From positions 1-33,720 of the forward strand of contig SMWF01000033.1 of NCBI GenBank assembly GCA_004357385.1: DNA of 33,720 nt, written 5' to 3'. Position numbers and translations under genes: made by a program. The stretch comes from Gammaproteobacteria bacterium. GTDB lineage: Bacteria > Pseudomonadota > Gammaproteobacteria > Pseudomonadales > Azotimanducaceae. Each line of letters opens with the position of its first letter. The first letter of the stretch is position 1. Of the stretch, positions 1-8,207 are shown piece by piece. Below the pieces are notes generated by a model, which made no database searches, was not told where the DNA came from, and saw only the letters and a program-made list of their open reading frames with translations.

Positions 1-135
1 GTCGCTGATTTCGCGGCGCGTGGTGAACACCAGCTGCGAGGTCTGATCGTCCATGGGTAACGCGTCGAGCAGGTCGTCGGGGGCGATCACCTCCTGCATG
101 CCAGTGATCCGAACATCATCCGTGTGGTACTTCAT
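1..135 (-). CDS. aroG: Class I DAHP synthase (3-deoxy-7-phosphoheptulonate synthase), N-terminal fragment
   Basis: Only the first 45 codons are inside the window; the gene runs off the left edge. The translation begins MKYHTDDVRI and continues with a short segment matching the N-terminal arm of the AroG/AroF/AroH family (compare the E. coli AroG start MNYQNDDLRI). The enzyme condenses phosphoenolpyruvate and erythrose 4-phosphate, the first step of the shikimate pathway, in the cytoplasm. The ATG at 135 is preceded on the minus strand by a purine-rich AGAGG. The gene is divergent from the holD-like gene. The isoform, and so which aromatic amino acid inhibits it, cannot be read from this fragment; AroG is chosen on the N-terminal resemblance only. 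Confidence 0.8.
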   Translation of the reverse strand, partial: MKYHTDDVRITGMQEVIAPDDLLDALPMDDQTSQLVFTTRREISD

Positions 136-249
136 GACCTCTCTCGCTACGACGTCGTCTGGGCAGGGCGAACTACGATACCCATTCTCAGCACCCAGTT
201 GAAGCGGCTAGAATGGCTTGTCACAACCTGCATATTGCGTGACGCGCTG

Positions 250-834
250 GTGTACTCCGCATCCCAACGACGAGTTCTCGGGCTACTCGGAATCGATGTC
301 TGGGTGCGGCGTGGGCAGTCGGCCCCGGAACTCGAGGCCATCTCGACGTCGATGGCAGATCAAACTGCGGAAATCGTCGCGAGGGCACCGCAGCCGGTGG
401 CGAGCTTCAGTTTGGAACTGCTGGGACTGCGTTGCGCTCGTGCGCTGGTGATCGGCGAGTTGCCGCTGCCGGAAGATCGACGTATTGCTCGGGACGTACT
501 TGGGACGCTCAACGGATTTACCGAGGAAGAATCGGTTCAGACCCCGTTCCACTGGCCCCAATCCAGCCGCGGCGAGCAAGGGCGGGAAGCGGCGACCAGC
601 GCGTTGGAAGCGTTCATTCGCGGCCAGGTGGAGCGTGCGGGGGTCCATGTTATCGTGCTGTTCGGGGAAACGCTTCGACAGTTGTTGTTTCCCGGTCTGG
701 AGGCGCGCGATCAGCGGGTGCAGTTTCTAGATGCGCAATGCGTGCTGACGGGATCCACGGAGCAGCTGCGTAACTCTGCAGAACGAAAGCGAAGCCTATG
801 GCAGTGCATATTGACAATTCCCGGGCCCATCTGA
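250..834 (+). CDS. holD: HolD-like protein (putative DNA polymerase III psi subunit)
   Basis: The reading frame is open from 124, but that start would overlap aroG. I choose the GTG at 250 (TTG at 235 is the alternative), giving 194 residues. The N-terminus has the pattern QRRVLGLLGIDVWVRRG, matching the psi N-terminal region that contacts chi (E. coli psi has a comparable LQQLGITQWSLRRPG). Later segments (ALVIGELPLP; an RNSAERKRSLWQ segment near the end) line up with psi in the same order. Psi is about 137 residues in E. coli; this protein is longer, as I recall for pseudomonads. It sits directly before rimI, as holD does in E. coli, and overlaps it by 37 bases. Psi links chi to the clamp loader at the replication fork. 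A TAGAAT at 209-214 could be a -10 element, which would also rule out the 124 start. Assignment rests on weak similarity plus context. Confidence 0.6.
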   Translation: MYSASQRRVLGLLGIDVWVRRGQSAPELEAISTSMADQTAEIVARAPQPVASFSLELLGLRCARALVIGELPLPEDRRIARDVLGTLNGFTEEESVQTPFHWPQSSRGEQGREAATSALEAFIRGQVERAGVHVIVLFGETLRQLLFPGLEARDQRVQFLDAQCVLTGSTEQLRNSAERKRSLWQCILTIPGPI

Positions 835-1283
835 CGTTCCGGCGGATGGCGTCGCAAGACTTCGACGCCGTGCTCGAAAATGAGACCCGCAGTTATCAGT
901 TTCCGTGGACACGGGGAATATTTGCGGATTGTCTGCGCACGGGTCACGAGTGCTGGGTGCTGGATGACGGCGGTGATGTCATTGGTCACGGGGTGCTGTC
1001 GCTGGTTGCCGGCGAAGCCCATCTACTGAACGTCTGCATCCGACGTGACCTCCAGGGCAAGGGCTATGGCCGCGAGCTCGTGTGCCATATGCTCGACACT
1101 GCAAGGCTACGTGAAGCCGAGGTGGTGTTCCTGGAAGTTCGACCCTCGAACCGTTCCGCCTGCCTGCTCTATGAGTCACTTGGATTCAACGAAATCGGTA
1201 CACGCAAAGACTACTACCCGGCGGCGAATGGGCACGAAGACGCGAAGGTGTTGGCATTGCAGTTGCGGCTGGACGACCCGTAA
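798..1283 (+). CDS. rimI: Ribosomal protein S18 alanine N-acetyltransferase RimI
   Basis: A 161-residue GNAT-fold acetyltransferase. The acetyl-CoA binding loop is visible as RRDLQGKGYG (residues 82-91). The RimI signature follows: LEVRPSNRSACLLYESLGF (112-130), then a GTRKDYYP segment. E113 and Y125 occupy the positions of the catalytic Glu and Tyr described for RimI. RimI acetylates the N-terminal alanine of ribosomal protein S18, using acetyl-CoA, in the cytoplasm. Length is close to the usual 148-160. The start lies inside the end of the holD-like gene, so the two are probably translated together. No strong Shine-Dalgarno sequence is seen; a GTG at 804 is an alternative start. Confidence 0.9.
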   Translation: MAVHIDNSRAHLTFRRMASQDFDAVLENETRSYQFPWTRGIFADCLRTGHECWVLDDGGDVIGHGVLSLVAGEAHLLNVCIRRDLQGKGYGRELVCHMLDTARLREAEVVFLEVRPSNRSACLLYESLGFNEIGTRKDYYPAANGHEDAKVLALQLRLDDP

Positions 1284-1316
1284 TGCGATGAGCGAGCGCT
1301 GACGTCGCAATACTGC

Positions 1317-1345
1317 GTCGCAATAGGAGGGGCGAACCGTATAAT
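1317..1345 (+). promoter_or_regulatory. Putative sigma-70 promoter for prfC, with adjacent direct repeat
   Basis: A perfect TATAAT lies at 1340-1345, with a weak -35 (GTCGCA, 1317-1322) 17 bases upstream. The -35 overlaps the second copy of a 10-base direct repeat, CGTCGCAATA, at 1303-1312 and 1316-1325 (13-base period). Initiation near 1352 would leave a leader of about 22 bases before the GTG of prfC. The repeat could be a regulator site; this is inference. Confidence 0.45.
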
Positions 1346-1374
1346 GGCGCGCTTTTCGGCAAGCAGCCCTTTAC

Positions 1375-2961
1375 GTGACCCAACAGTCCCCTACCAATCA
1401 GCGAAGCTCTCGGCGAACCTTCGCGATCATCTCGCATCCCGATGCGGGCAAAACGACCGTGACCGAAAAACTGTTGTTGCTGGGCAATGCAATCAAACTT
1501 GCCGGTACGGTCAAGGCGCGTAAATCCAACATTCATGCGACATCGGATTGGATGACGATGGAGCGGGAGCGGGGCATCTCCGTGACCACGTCGGTCATGC
1601 AGTTTCCGTACCGGGACTACGTCGTGAACCTGTTGGATACCCCAGGGCACGAAGATTTCTCTGAAGACACCTACCGGACGCTGACCGCCGTGGACTCTGC
1701 GCTGATGATCATCGACGGAGCCAAGGGCGTGGAGGCTCGAACGATCAAGTTGATGGAGGTGTGCCGCCTGCGCAACACGCCTATCATGAGCTTCATCAAC
1801 AAAATGGATCGAGAGATTCGGGACCCGATCGAGGTACTCGACGAGATCGAGGACGTTCTGCAGATCGAGTGCGCACCGATCACCTGGCCGATCGGTGCCG
1901 GGCGCACGTTTCGCGGTGTCTACCATCTCTACGATGACAAGATATTCTGCTACGAAGCCGGCCACGGCGGACATCTCCATGAGTATCGTTGCATCGACGG
2001 GCTCGGCAGTGGCGAGGCCAAGGAACTGCTGGGGTACGATCACGGCGCTGTGGTCGAAGAGATAGAACTCGTGCGCGGCGCCGGCCACACCTTTGATCTT
2101 GAAACGTACCGCGTCGCGTCGCAGACCCCGGTGTTCTTCGGCACGGCGCTTGGTAATTTCGGCGTTCAACATTTCCTTGACTGTTTCGTCGACATCGCGC
2201 CGCCGCCTCAACCACGCGCGACTGATTGTCGTGAGGTCGAGCCCGGGGAACAGCAATTCAGCGGGTTCGTGTTCAAGATTCAGGCAAACATGGATCCGAA
2301 GCATCGCGACCGAATTGCTTTTCTACGAGTGTGCTCGGGGCGATACCGGCATGGTATGCGCATGCACCAGGTGCGGATCAACAAGGATGTGAAAGTTTCC
2401 GACGCGGTGACGTTCATGGCGGGCGACCGCATTCGGGCGGACGAGGCGTTGCCGGGCGACATTATCGGGTTGCACAATCACGGCTCGATACAGATCGGCG
2501 ATACCTTTACCGAAGGGGAGAAGCTGCGCTTCAAGGGTGTCCCGAATTTTGCACCGGAAATGTTCAGGCGGGTCCGGGTAAGGGACCCGTTGAAGAGCAA
2601 GCAGCTGGAACGCGGGTTGACCCAACTGTCGGAAGAAGGTGCGACCCAGATGTTCAGGCCAATGATGCGCAACGACCTCATCGTTGGTGCGGTCGGGGTG
2701 CTCCAGTTCGATGTCGTGGCATTTCGGTTGAACGACGAGTATCGCGCGGACTGCATATACGAGGATGCCAACGTATATACCGCCCGTTGGATTCGCTGCG
2801 ATGATGAAAAGATGCTCGACGAGTTCAAACGTAAACACCAGGATCAGCTGGCCCTCGATGGCGGTGGCCACCTGACTTTTCTCGCGTCCAGCCGGGTCAA
2901 CCTGATGCTGGCGGAAGAGCGTTGGCCGGAGGTTCGTTTCGATGCGACCCGGGAGCATTGA
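1375..2961 (+). CDS. prfC: Peptide chain release factor 3 (RF3), GTPase
   Basis: 528 residues, the usual RF3 length. RF3 removes RF1/RF2 from the ribosome after peptide release, driven by GTP. The G1 P-loop is SHPDAGKTT (20-28), G3 is DTPGH (88-92), and G4 is NKMD (142-145). The RF3-specific segments [13 protein letters not shown] and [16 protein letters not shown] are present, and the protein ends in TREH as E. coli RF3 does. The start is GTG; no upstream in-frame ATG exists and no clear Shine-Dalgarno sequence precedes it, so initiation may be weak or helped by the short leader. A SirB1-family gene follows after 14 bases and is probably co-transcribed. The assignment is secure because the match runs over the full length. 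Confidence 0.97.
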   Translation: MTQQSPTNQRSSRRTFAIISHPDAGKTTVTEKLLLLGNAIKLAGTVKARKSNIHATSDWMTMERERGISVTTSVMQFPYRDYVVNLLDTPGHEDFSEDTYRTLTAVDSALMIIDGAKGVEARTIKLMEVCRLRNTPIMSFINKMDREIRDPIEVLDEIEDVLQIECAPITWPIGAGRTFRGVYHLYDDKIFCYEAGHGGHLHEYRCIDGLGSGEAKELLGYDHGAVVEEIELVRGAGHTFDLETYRVASQTPVFFGTALGNFGVQHFLDCFVDIAPPPQPRATDCREVEPGEQQFSGFVFKIQANMDPKHRDRIAFLRVCSGRYRHGMRMHQVRINKDVKVSDAVTFMAGDRIRADEALPGDIIGLHNHGSIQIGDTFTEGEKLRFKGVPNFAPEMFRRVRVRDPLKSKQLERGLTQLSEEGATQMFRPMMRNDLIVGAVGVLQFDVVAFRLNDEYRADCIYEDANVYTARWIRCDDEKMLDEFKRKHQDQLALDGGGHLTFLASSRVNLMLAEERWPEVRFDATREH

Positions 2962-2975
2962 TCGGAGGTGGGTTA

Positions 2976-3761
2976 ATGTCTGATGCATCGCCGCTCGGGC
3001 GGCTGCTCGATGACCCTGCGCTCGACGAGTTCGAGGCGGCGCTGCTGGTTGCCGAGGTCCTGTCGGTCGGCGTCGACAAAGAAAAGGCGCGCAGCGAGGT
3101 TGCCGCACTTGCGCAGAACTTCGGTACCGGCGAAGCGCGAAGCGGTGAGTCGCTTTGTCAGTTCATGGCGCATCAGGGCTTCGTCGGGGCGGTCGACGAC
3201 TACTACGCGTTGGCGACCAGCTGTGTCGACCAGGTGCTCGAACGCCGCAGCGGAATTCCCATCACCCTGGCGGTTATCTATCTTAAGGTTGCCCATATCC
3301 TCGGTATTCAGGGTAGCGGAATTAACTATCCGGGCCACTTTCTGGTCGACATTGCCGGCCAGTTGATCGACCCGTATCGGGGCGCGCTTACAGACCGGCC
3401 GGCCTGTGAGCGCTTGTTGCTCGAAGCGGGCTACGCCGGTCCCCTGGCCGATGCATTCCGCGCCACCACGGCGCGGGACATCGCGCTGCGCATGCTGAAC
3501 AACGCCCGTGGCGTGTTCGACGCGGCTGGCCGTTGGGCCGACGCCCTGGAGCTGCTCGATCATCAACAGTTACTGGCGCCGGATGAGGTCGAACTGTGCT
3601 TCGAAAGGGCGCGGCTGTGGGTTGGGGCAGGCTCGCTGGACATGGCCCGCGAAGTGCTGGAAGCAGCACGCCTGAAGTTTACCGATCCGCGCACCCAGGG
3701 GGCGATCGACGAGCGGCTCGCAGATTTCCCCAGGTCTGACTCAGGCCCGGTGCTGAATTAG
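2976..3761 (+). CDS. SirB1 family protein (transglutaminase-like fold plus TPR-like C-terminus)
   Basis: 261 residues. The frame is open further upstream, but the ATG at 2976 has a GGAGG at 2964-2968 and avoids overlap with prfC. The central segment LERRSGIPITLAVIYLKVAH followed by a NYPGHFLV motif and LIDPYRG is the SirB1-family pattern. The C-terminal 90 residues are alpha-helical and TPR-like (alternating Ala/Leu/Glu helices around an LLDHQQLLAPDE segment). The family is built on a transglutaminase/protease fold, but many members lack a clear catalytic cysteine and no obvious one is seen here, so it may be a scaffold rather than an enzyme. The exact function is not known. It ends four bases before the convergent fabY stop codon. 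Confidence 0.85.
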   Translation: MSDASPLGRLLDDPALDEFEAALLVAEVLSVGVDKEKARSEVAALAQNFGTGEARSGESLCQFMAHQGFVGAVDDYYALATSCVDQVLERRSGIPITLAVIYLKVAHILGIQGSGINYPGHFLVDIAGQLIDPYRGALTDRPACERLLLEAGYAGPLADAFRATTARDIALRMLNNARGVFDAAGRWADALELLDHQQLLAPDEVELCFERARLWVGAGSLDMAREVLEAARLKFTDPRTQGAIDERLADFPRSDSGPVLN

Positions 3762-3765
3762 CGCG

Positions 3766-5622
3766 CTACCTGTCGCTCATGTCGGGATATGGATCGGCAA
3801 TATCCAGTTCGATGGGTTGGCCGTAGCCGGGAACTTCAATGCGAGTATCCGAGATCCCCAGGTCCGTACCCTCCAACACCCCTTCGCCGAACTGGTAGAT
3901 AGGCGACTCTTCGCCACGAGTCATACGCTCATCGTAGCTGGCGAACGCGATAGCGACACTTTCGTGACGCTGCGCATGGCGTTTCATCGCCTTGGCGCCG
4001 TGTTTGCGTTCCAGCATCGCGCGCGTCACGTGCGGTGCCAGGATCAACCCGGTGGCGTTGTTCCCGCCGAACCCCTTGGAGTTGATGAACGCGGCGTCGA
4101 GCAGACTGGGATCCACTTCGCGATGGGTGAGGATGAACTGAAGATTCCCGGTATGCACGTCATCGGCAATGGCATCGATACTGGTGATGCCGGGAATCCA
4201 GCCGTACGCCCAGGTGCCGAGTACTGCCGAGAGCTGGTCGCCTCCGGCGGGTGCCAGAGAATGGCCGAGATGGGCTTTGACTGCCGCAACGGGCCACTGT
4301 TTGATGCCGAATACCCGGGCCAGCTCGCTCATGATGTGCGATTCGGTGACTCGGTTCACGGGGGTTCCTGTGCCATGGGCATGCATATAGGTGCGCTGCC
4401 GCAACGCGTCGTCTCCGAGCATTGAGCGCGCCAGGCCCATGGCTTTGGCGACGGTGATGTAGTTCCCGACGCCCGGTCCTGGGATAGACTTCTTGAAGCC
4501 GTCCGCATTGACGTAGACATCGGCGACGGCGCCGTGCACGAACGCGCCGGTTTCCAGGGCCAGTTCGTCGTCGAACAGGACGATATAGATGGACGCTTCG
4601 GCGAGTGTGAAACCGCAGTTCTCGGCGAACGGGCGGCAGGCGCGGCGGTTGTCGACCGCGTCCGTTCCGTCCAGGGCTTTCAGAGCCGCGTCTTCGGCCA
4701 GCGCTCCCATGGTGCGATAGCCGTCGACCACCTCCGGGGTGATGGGCGCCTCGGCATTGCCCACCACGACCACGCGGCGCCGGCCGCTGCGGATGTCTTC
4801 CACGCCCTGGCGCAGGTTGTAGAGGAACGTGGCGCAGGCGCCGATCGTGGCACCCGTGGCACCCAGGCTACCGAGCACGTAGGCGTTGATGAAATCCGCG
4901 GGCATCTCACACAGACCGAGCGCCACCTGCCTCGACGTGACGCGCCCGCCCGTCATGCCCGCCTGCAAAAGACCACCCATGCCGTTCTGGTCCAATTGGC
5001 CCATGGCGCTGCCCGAGTAAACGGCGAACTGGTCCGGTCGCACCTGTTTGCGCAAGACATCCCAGTCCATACCGATCGAGCGAATCGCATCCGAGGCGCC
5101 CCAGACTGTCAGCTCCAACCCGCGGGGGTGATTGCGTGATTGATAGGTCGAACCGGGGTGGAATCCTGTGGGGATCTGGGCCGCGGAGCTGACCGTGGAC
5201 GTTCGTCGATCCGGAATCAGGACGTCCAGCCGTCCCTCGATCCGGACGGTGACGGTTTTGTCGTGTGCATCGACGACGGTCCAGTTGTCGGGGAGTCGCT
5301 CGGGCAGCTGGCGAGCCGGTACGCTGAAGGTCACGGACTCATCGGTGGTGGGGGTCAGTGACGTTTGACGTTGCCAGCCGATGTCGTCCGGGTCGAAAAG
5401 TTCGATGCGCCGGATCAGCGTGTGGTCGTTGATGTAGGCGCGGGTTTCGGCGGTCCCCGGGTCATCCTCCAGCCCCATCAGGCCGGCCAGGCTGCGGTAC
5501 GTTTCCGCGGCCGCCGCGTTGGGCAGGGCATCGATCACCAGGCGCCGATAAGCATGGTGCGCGGACAGGCGACCCGCAGCGTTGACACCGCCAATACCGA
5601 CGATGACCGGGAGGTTGGCCAA
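3766..5622 (-). CDS. fabY: FabY-type beta-ketoacyl-ACP synthase (fatty-acid synthesis initiation)
   Basis: 618 residues from the TTG at 5622. The frame stays open up to 5769, but that part overlaps the thiolase gene and encodes only an Arg/Ala/Leu repeat. The family homology begins right after the TTG, with NLPVIVGIGGVNAAGR. The protein matches the 634-residue FabY of Pseudomonas aeruginosa (PA5174) along its length, including TDFINAYVLGS-like and NSKGFGGNNATG segments. The KAS active site is visible: Cys263 in GACATFLYN, His416 in HAHGTGTP, His454 in LGHSLAP. FabY condenses acetyl-CoA with malonyl-ACP and replaces FabH as the initiator in Pseudomonas. It sits 98 bases after a thiolase gene on the same strand. 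A TTG start with no strong ribosome-binding site suggests low translation. Confidence 0.92.
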   Translation of the reverse strand: MANLPVIVGIGGVNAAGRLSAHHAYRRLVIDALPNAAAAETYRSLAGLMGLEDDPGTAETRAYINDHTLIRRIELFDPDDIGWQRQTSLTPTTDESVTFSVPARQLPERLPDNWTVVDAHDKTVTVRIEGRLDVLIPDRRTSTVSSAAQIPTGFHPGSTYQSRNHPRGLELTVWGASDAIRSIGMDWDVLRKQVRPDQFAVYSGSAMGQLDQNGMGGLLQAGMTGGRVTSRQVALGLCEMPADFINAYVLGSLGATGATIGACATFLYNLRQGVEDIRSGRRRVVVVGNAEAPITPEVVDGYRTMGALAEDAALKALDGTDAVDNRRACRPFAENCGFTLAEASIYIVLFDDELALETGAFVHGAVADVYVNADGFKKSIPGPGVGNYITVAKAMGLARSMLGDDALRQRTYMHAHGTGTPVNRVTESHIMSELARVFGIKQWPVAAVKAHLGHSLAPAGGDQLSAVLGTWAYGWIPGITSIDAIADDVHTGNLQFILTHREVDPSLLDAAFINSKGFGGNNATGLILAPHVTRAMLERKHGAKAMKRHAQRHESVAIAFASYDERMTRGEESPIYQFGEGVLEGTDLGISDTRIEVPGYGQPIELDIADPYPDMSDR

Positions 5623-5686
5623 TTCAGAATGCTCGACAGGACACTCGCGCGGGATTGTAGGACAGGTCCGCGCGAATGCCAACGTG

Positions 5687-5720
5687 AGCCTTGCGGCAAG
5701 CCTTGCGGCGAGCCTTGCGG
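5687..5720. repeat. 12-base tandem repeat between thiolase and fabY
   Basis: Nearly three copies of AGCCTTGCGGCR run back to back at 5687-5698, 5699-5710 and 5711-5720, ending exactly at the thiolase stop codon. If read in the fabY frame they encode an LAAR repeat, but they lie upstream of the likely TTG start. They therefore occupy the thiolase-fabY spacer and could form alternative structures in the mRNA. Confidence 0.85.
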
Positions 5721-6896
5721 CTAGGTTGTCTCCAGGGCGATTGCGGTGGCTTCGCCGCCGCCGATGCACAGCGCGGCAACGCCACGCCGCTTGCCGAGCC
5801 GCCGCAACGCGTGTACCAGTGTCACGATCAGCCGGCTGCCGGTGGAGCCAATCGGATGACCCTGGGCGCAGGCGCCGCCGTAGATATTCACCCGTTCCGG
5901 ATCGAGCCCGAGCTCGCGGATCGCAAGCATGGTGACCATTGCAAACGCTTCGTTGATCTCGAACAGATCGACGTCCTGTGCTTGCCAGCCCAGGCTGTCG
6001 AGCAGTTTGCCGATCGCGCCGACCGGCGCAAGGGTGAATTCCGATGGGTGTTGGGAATGGGTCGCGTGGCCGACGATGCGGGCCAGCGGCGTACGGTTAC
6101 TCGCAGCGGCTGCGCCGCCTATCACCAGGGCCGAGGCGCCGTCGGAGATCGAACTCGAGTTGGCGGCGGTGATACTGCCGCCTTCTTTGAACGCACCGCG
6201 CAACGTGGGGATCCGTTCGAGCTTCGCCCGTCCGGGCTGCTCGTCGTCCGCGACCTTGGCATCGTGTACCTGGATCGGCGCGATCTCGTCGTGTAGCTGG
6301 CCCTCAGCGATGGCGGCGCGCGCCCGATTGACGGATTCGATTGCGAAGGCGTCCATGTCTTCGCGCGTCAACTGGAACCGATCAGCGGTGTCCTGAGCGA
6401 AGGTTCCCATCGAGCGACCGGTTTCCGCGTCTTCGAGGCCGTCAAAGAACATGCTGTCCTTCAACTCGGTATGACCCATCCGGACGCCGGCGCGCGCCTT
6501 GGCCATCAGGTAGGGGGCGTTGGTCATGCTTTCCATGCCACCGCTGATGATGCACTCGGCGCTGCCCGCGCGGATCAGGTCGATCGCGAGCATCGTGGCC
6601 TTCATGCCGGACCCGCAGACTTTGTTGATGGTCGTAGCAGCGGTCGCGTCGCGAAGTCCGGCGATCCGCATGGCCTGACGTGCCGGCGCCTGTTTCAATC
6701 CCGCGCTGATGACGTTGCCGATGATCACCTCGTTGACCTGCTCAGCGGCCAAGCCTGCGTGATCCAGTGCGGCGCTGATTGAGTGCGCGCCGAGTTCCGG
6801 GGCGCTCAGGGACTTAAGCGCACCCTGAAAGCTGCCGATCGGAGTACGAGCGGCGCCGAGCACGAAGACGTCGGGCTGCGGGTTGGGGTTTGCCAT
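5721..6896 (-). CDS. Acetyl-CoA C-acetyltransferase / 3-ketoacyl-CoA thiolase
   Basis: 391 residues, the standard thiolase length. All catalytic residues are in place: nucleophile Cys94 in NKVCGSGMKA, the NEAFA motif, His347 in GHPIGSTGS, and Cys377 in CIGGGEATA near the C-terminus. It either joins two acetyl-CoA molecules or splits 3-ketoacyl-CoA, in the cytoplasm. Sequence features such as GGACAQGHPIG and the GGMESMTNAP segment look like biosynthetic acetoacetyl-CoA thiolases (AtoB/PhaA type), but I cannot fix the chain-length preference. It is divergent from the MaoC-like gene across 141 bases and upstream of fabY. A minus-strand TAAAAT at 6930-6925 could be its -10 element; no convincing -35 is seen. 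Confidence 0.93.
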   Translation of the reverse strand: MANPNPQPDVFVLGAARTPIGSFQGALKSLSAPELGAHSISAALDHAGLAAEQVNEVIIGNVISAGLKQAPARQAMRIAGLRDATAATTINKVCGSGMKATMLAIDLIRAGSAECIISGGMESMTNAPYLMAKARAGVRMGHTELKDSMFFDGLEDAETGRSMGTFAQDTADRFQLTREDMDAFAIESVNRARAAIAEGQLHDEIAPIQVHDAKVADDEQPGRAKLERIPTLRGAFKEGGSITAANSSSISDGASALVIGGAAAASNRTPLARIVGHATHSQHPSEFTLAPVGAIGKLLDSLGWQAQDVDLFEINEAFAMVTMLAIRELGLDPERVNIYGGACAQGHPIGSTGSRLIVTLVHALRRLGKRRGVAALCIGGGEATAIALETT

Positions 6897-6978
6897 GGCC
6901 GAATTTCCGTCGAAAAAGCGGGCGATTTTACCTGAAGGGTCGCTGGATTACTTCCAGGGAGACCTGCGGGTGCTCACC

Positions 6979-7001
6979 CCGACAAACAAAGTCGGTACAC
7001 T
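6979..7001 (+). promoter_or_regulatory. Putative promoter element and small inverted repeat before the MaoC-like gene
   Basis: In the 141-base gap between divergent thiolase and MaoC-like genes, TACACT at 6996-7001 resembles a -10 box. Directly upstream is a perfect 5-base inverted repeat, CCGAC/GTCGG (6979-6983 and 6991-6995), with a 7-base loop. It lies where a repressor or activator could act. No good -35 hexamer is seen. Low certainty. Confidence 0.3.
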
Positions 7002-7037
7002 AGCGGCTTCCTCAAATTATCTTCGCAAGGAATGGGC

Positions 7038-7520
7038 ATGTCGGACAAAGCGCAGGCCGCGTTGGCGATCTTCGAGTCTCAGGCGGGTAGCTCGGACGGA
7101 CACAGTGACTGGATGGAGATTGATCAGGAGCGGATCAACGCATTTGCGGATGCTACGCTCGACCATCAGTTCATTCACATCGATCCCGAAAAATCAGCCG
7201 AGCTGTCACCCTACAAGACGACCATTGCCCACGGCTTTCTGACGTTGTCATTGCTGGTGCACCTCACAGCGCAGATTCCGCCGCGTGACCCGGCGGTGCA
7301 CGAGGGGATGATCATGGGAGTGAACTATGGCCTGGATAAGGTCCGCTTTCCGGCGCCTGTGCCGGTGAATTCGAAGATTCGCGCGGAACGCACGCTGCTG
7401 TCAGCGGAGCTCAAAGCGCCCAACACGATTCAGCTCAAGACCCGGGTGACCATCGAGATCGAAGGATCGGACAAGCCGGTGTGTGTTGCCGAATCCCTGA
7501 TGCGCATGATCTATGCCTGA
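7038..7520 (+). CDS. MaoC-like (R)-specific enoyl-CoA hydratase
   Basis: 160 residues from ATG 7038; AAGGA at 7027-7031 is correctly spaced for this ATG and too close for the one at 7032. The protein shows the single hot-dog MaoC/NodN pattern: FADATLDHQFIHID, then a TIAHGFLTLSL motif. The Asp and His of this region are the catalytic pair that hydrates trans-2-enoyl-CoA to (R)-3-hydroxyacyl-CoA in PhaJ-type enzymes. It is cytoplasmic. The divergent neighbour is a thiolase, which fits acyl-CoA metabolism, but the chain length and pathway cannot be told. It converges on moaB, with 38 bases between the stop codons and no clear terminator. Confidence 0.88.
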   Translation: MSDKAQAALAIFESQAGSSDGHSDWMEIDQERINAFADATLDHQFIHIDPEKSAELSPYKTTIAHGFLTLSLLVHLTAQIPPRDPAVHEGMIMGVNYGLDKVRFPAPVPVNSKIRAERTLLSAELKAPNTIQLKTRVTIEIEGSDKPVCVAESLMRMIYA

Positions 7521-7558
7521 TCGGGGCTGGTTCGCGATGCTCCGGACAAGGACGGCCG

Positions 7559-8068
7559 TCAGGATTCAAGAAAGCGCGGGATCAGCTCTACGAAGTTGCA
7601 CGGCTTGTGATTGATGTCGAGCTGATTGCGCAGGATCCGCGTCCAGGCGGTGCGGCAGGCGCCGCTGGATCCGGGCAACGAAAAGATGAGCGTGCCGTTG
7701 GCAAGCCCGCCGAGTGCTCGCGACTGGATGGTGGATGTGCCGATCTCTTCGAACGAGATCATGCGGAACAGCTCACCGAAGCCGTCGATGACCTTGTCGA
7801 GCAACGGGGCGATCGCCTCCGGCGTGGAATCACGTCCCGTGAAGCCGGTTCCGCCGGTGCAGATTACGACATCCACGTCGGGATTCGCGATCCAGGCCGA
7901 CAGCAATGCGCGGATTCGATAACGGTCGTCCGGCACTATCTCGCGGGCCGCGATCACATGCCGGTCTTCCTCGATCAGCGCCACGAGCAAGTCGCCGGAC
8001 GTGTCGTCCGCAAGCGTACGGCTGTCGGAAACGGTAAGGACGGCGCAATTCAGGCTGACGTGTTGCAT
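7559..8068 (-). CDS. moaB: Molybdenum cofactor biosynthesis protein MoaB
   Basis: 169 residues from ATG 8068. The upstream part of the open frame has an unrelated Arg-rich composition, and AGGA is well placed before this ATG. The MPT-binding fold is shown by [10 protein letters not shown] near the N-terminus, [14 protein letters not shown] in the middle and [13 protein letters not shown] near the end. MoaB/MogA proteins adenylylate molybdopterin to prepare it for metal insertion; in E. coli MoaB itself may be inactive and MogA does the step. No other molybdenum cofactor genes lie nearby. It is divergent from the giant carboxylase gene, across 139 bases. Confidence 0.93.
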   Translation of the reverse strand: MQHVSLNCAVLTVSDSRTLADDTSGDLLVALIEEDRHVIAAREIVPDDRYRIRALLSAWIANPDVDVVICTGGTGFTGRDSTPEAIAPLLDKVIDGFGELFRMISFEEIGTSTIQSRALGGLANGTLIFSLPGSSGACRTAWTRILRNQLDINHKPCNFVELIPRFLES

Positions 8069-8207
8069 CGGGGTCCTGTTACTGGTGGAGGGCCGGTTGC
8101 CCGAATTGGGACGGCGGCAATTGCGACGAAGGCCCCGACCCATTACAGTACGCGGCCGGATTCTACCCATAATTCAATGACTTTGCGTCCGGACATCATC
8201 CTGATCG

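Noticed and set aside
124..249. Upstream start (124) for the holD-like gene
   Set aside because: It would overlap the aroG start, and the added residues do not resemble the family; a possible -10 box at 209-214 lies inside it.
1325..1346. GGAGGGG followed by an ATG at 1344 as an upstream start or leader peptide
   Set aside because: The ATG is out of frame with prfC and overlaps a perfect TATAAT, so the purine run is probably not transcribed from that promoter.
1186..2304. 372-residue minus-strand frame opposite prfC
   Set aside because: prfC is certain on the plus strand, and the antisense product has no recognisable domain.
5687..5720. 12-base repeats as a CRISPR or REP-like array
   Set aside because: The units are adjacent with no spacers, too short, and only about three copies are present.
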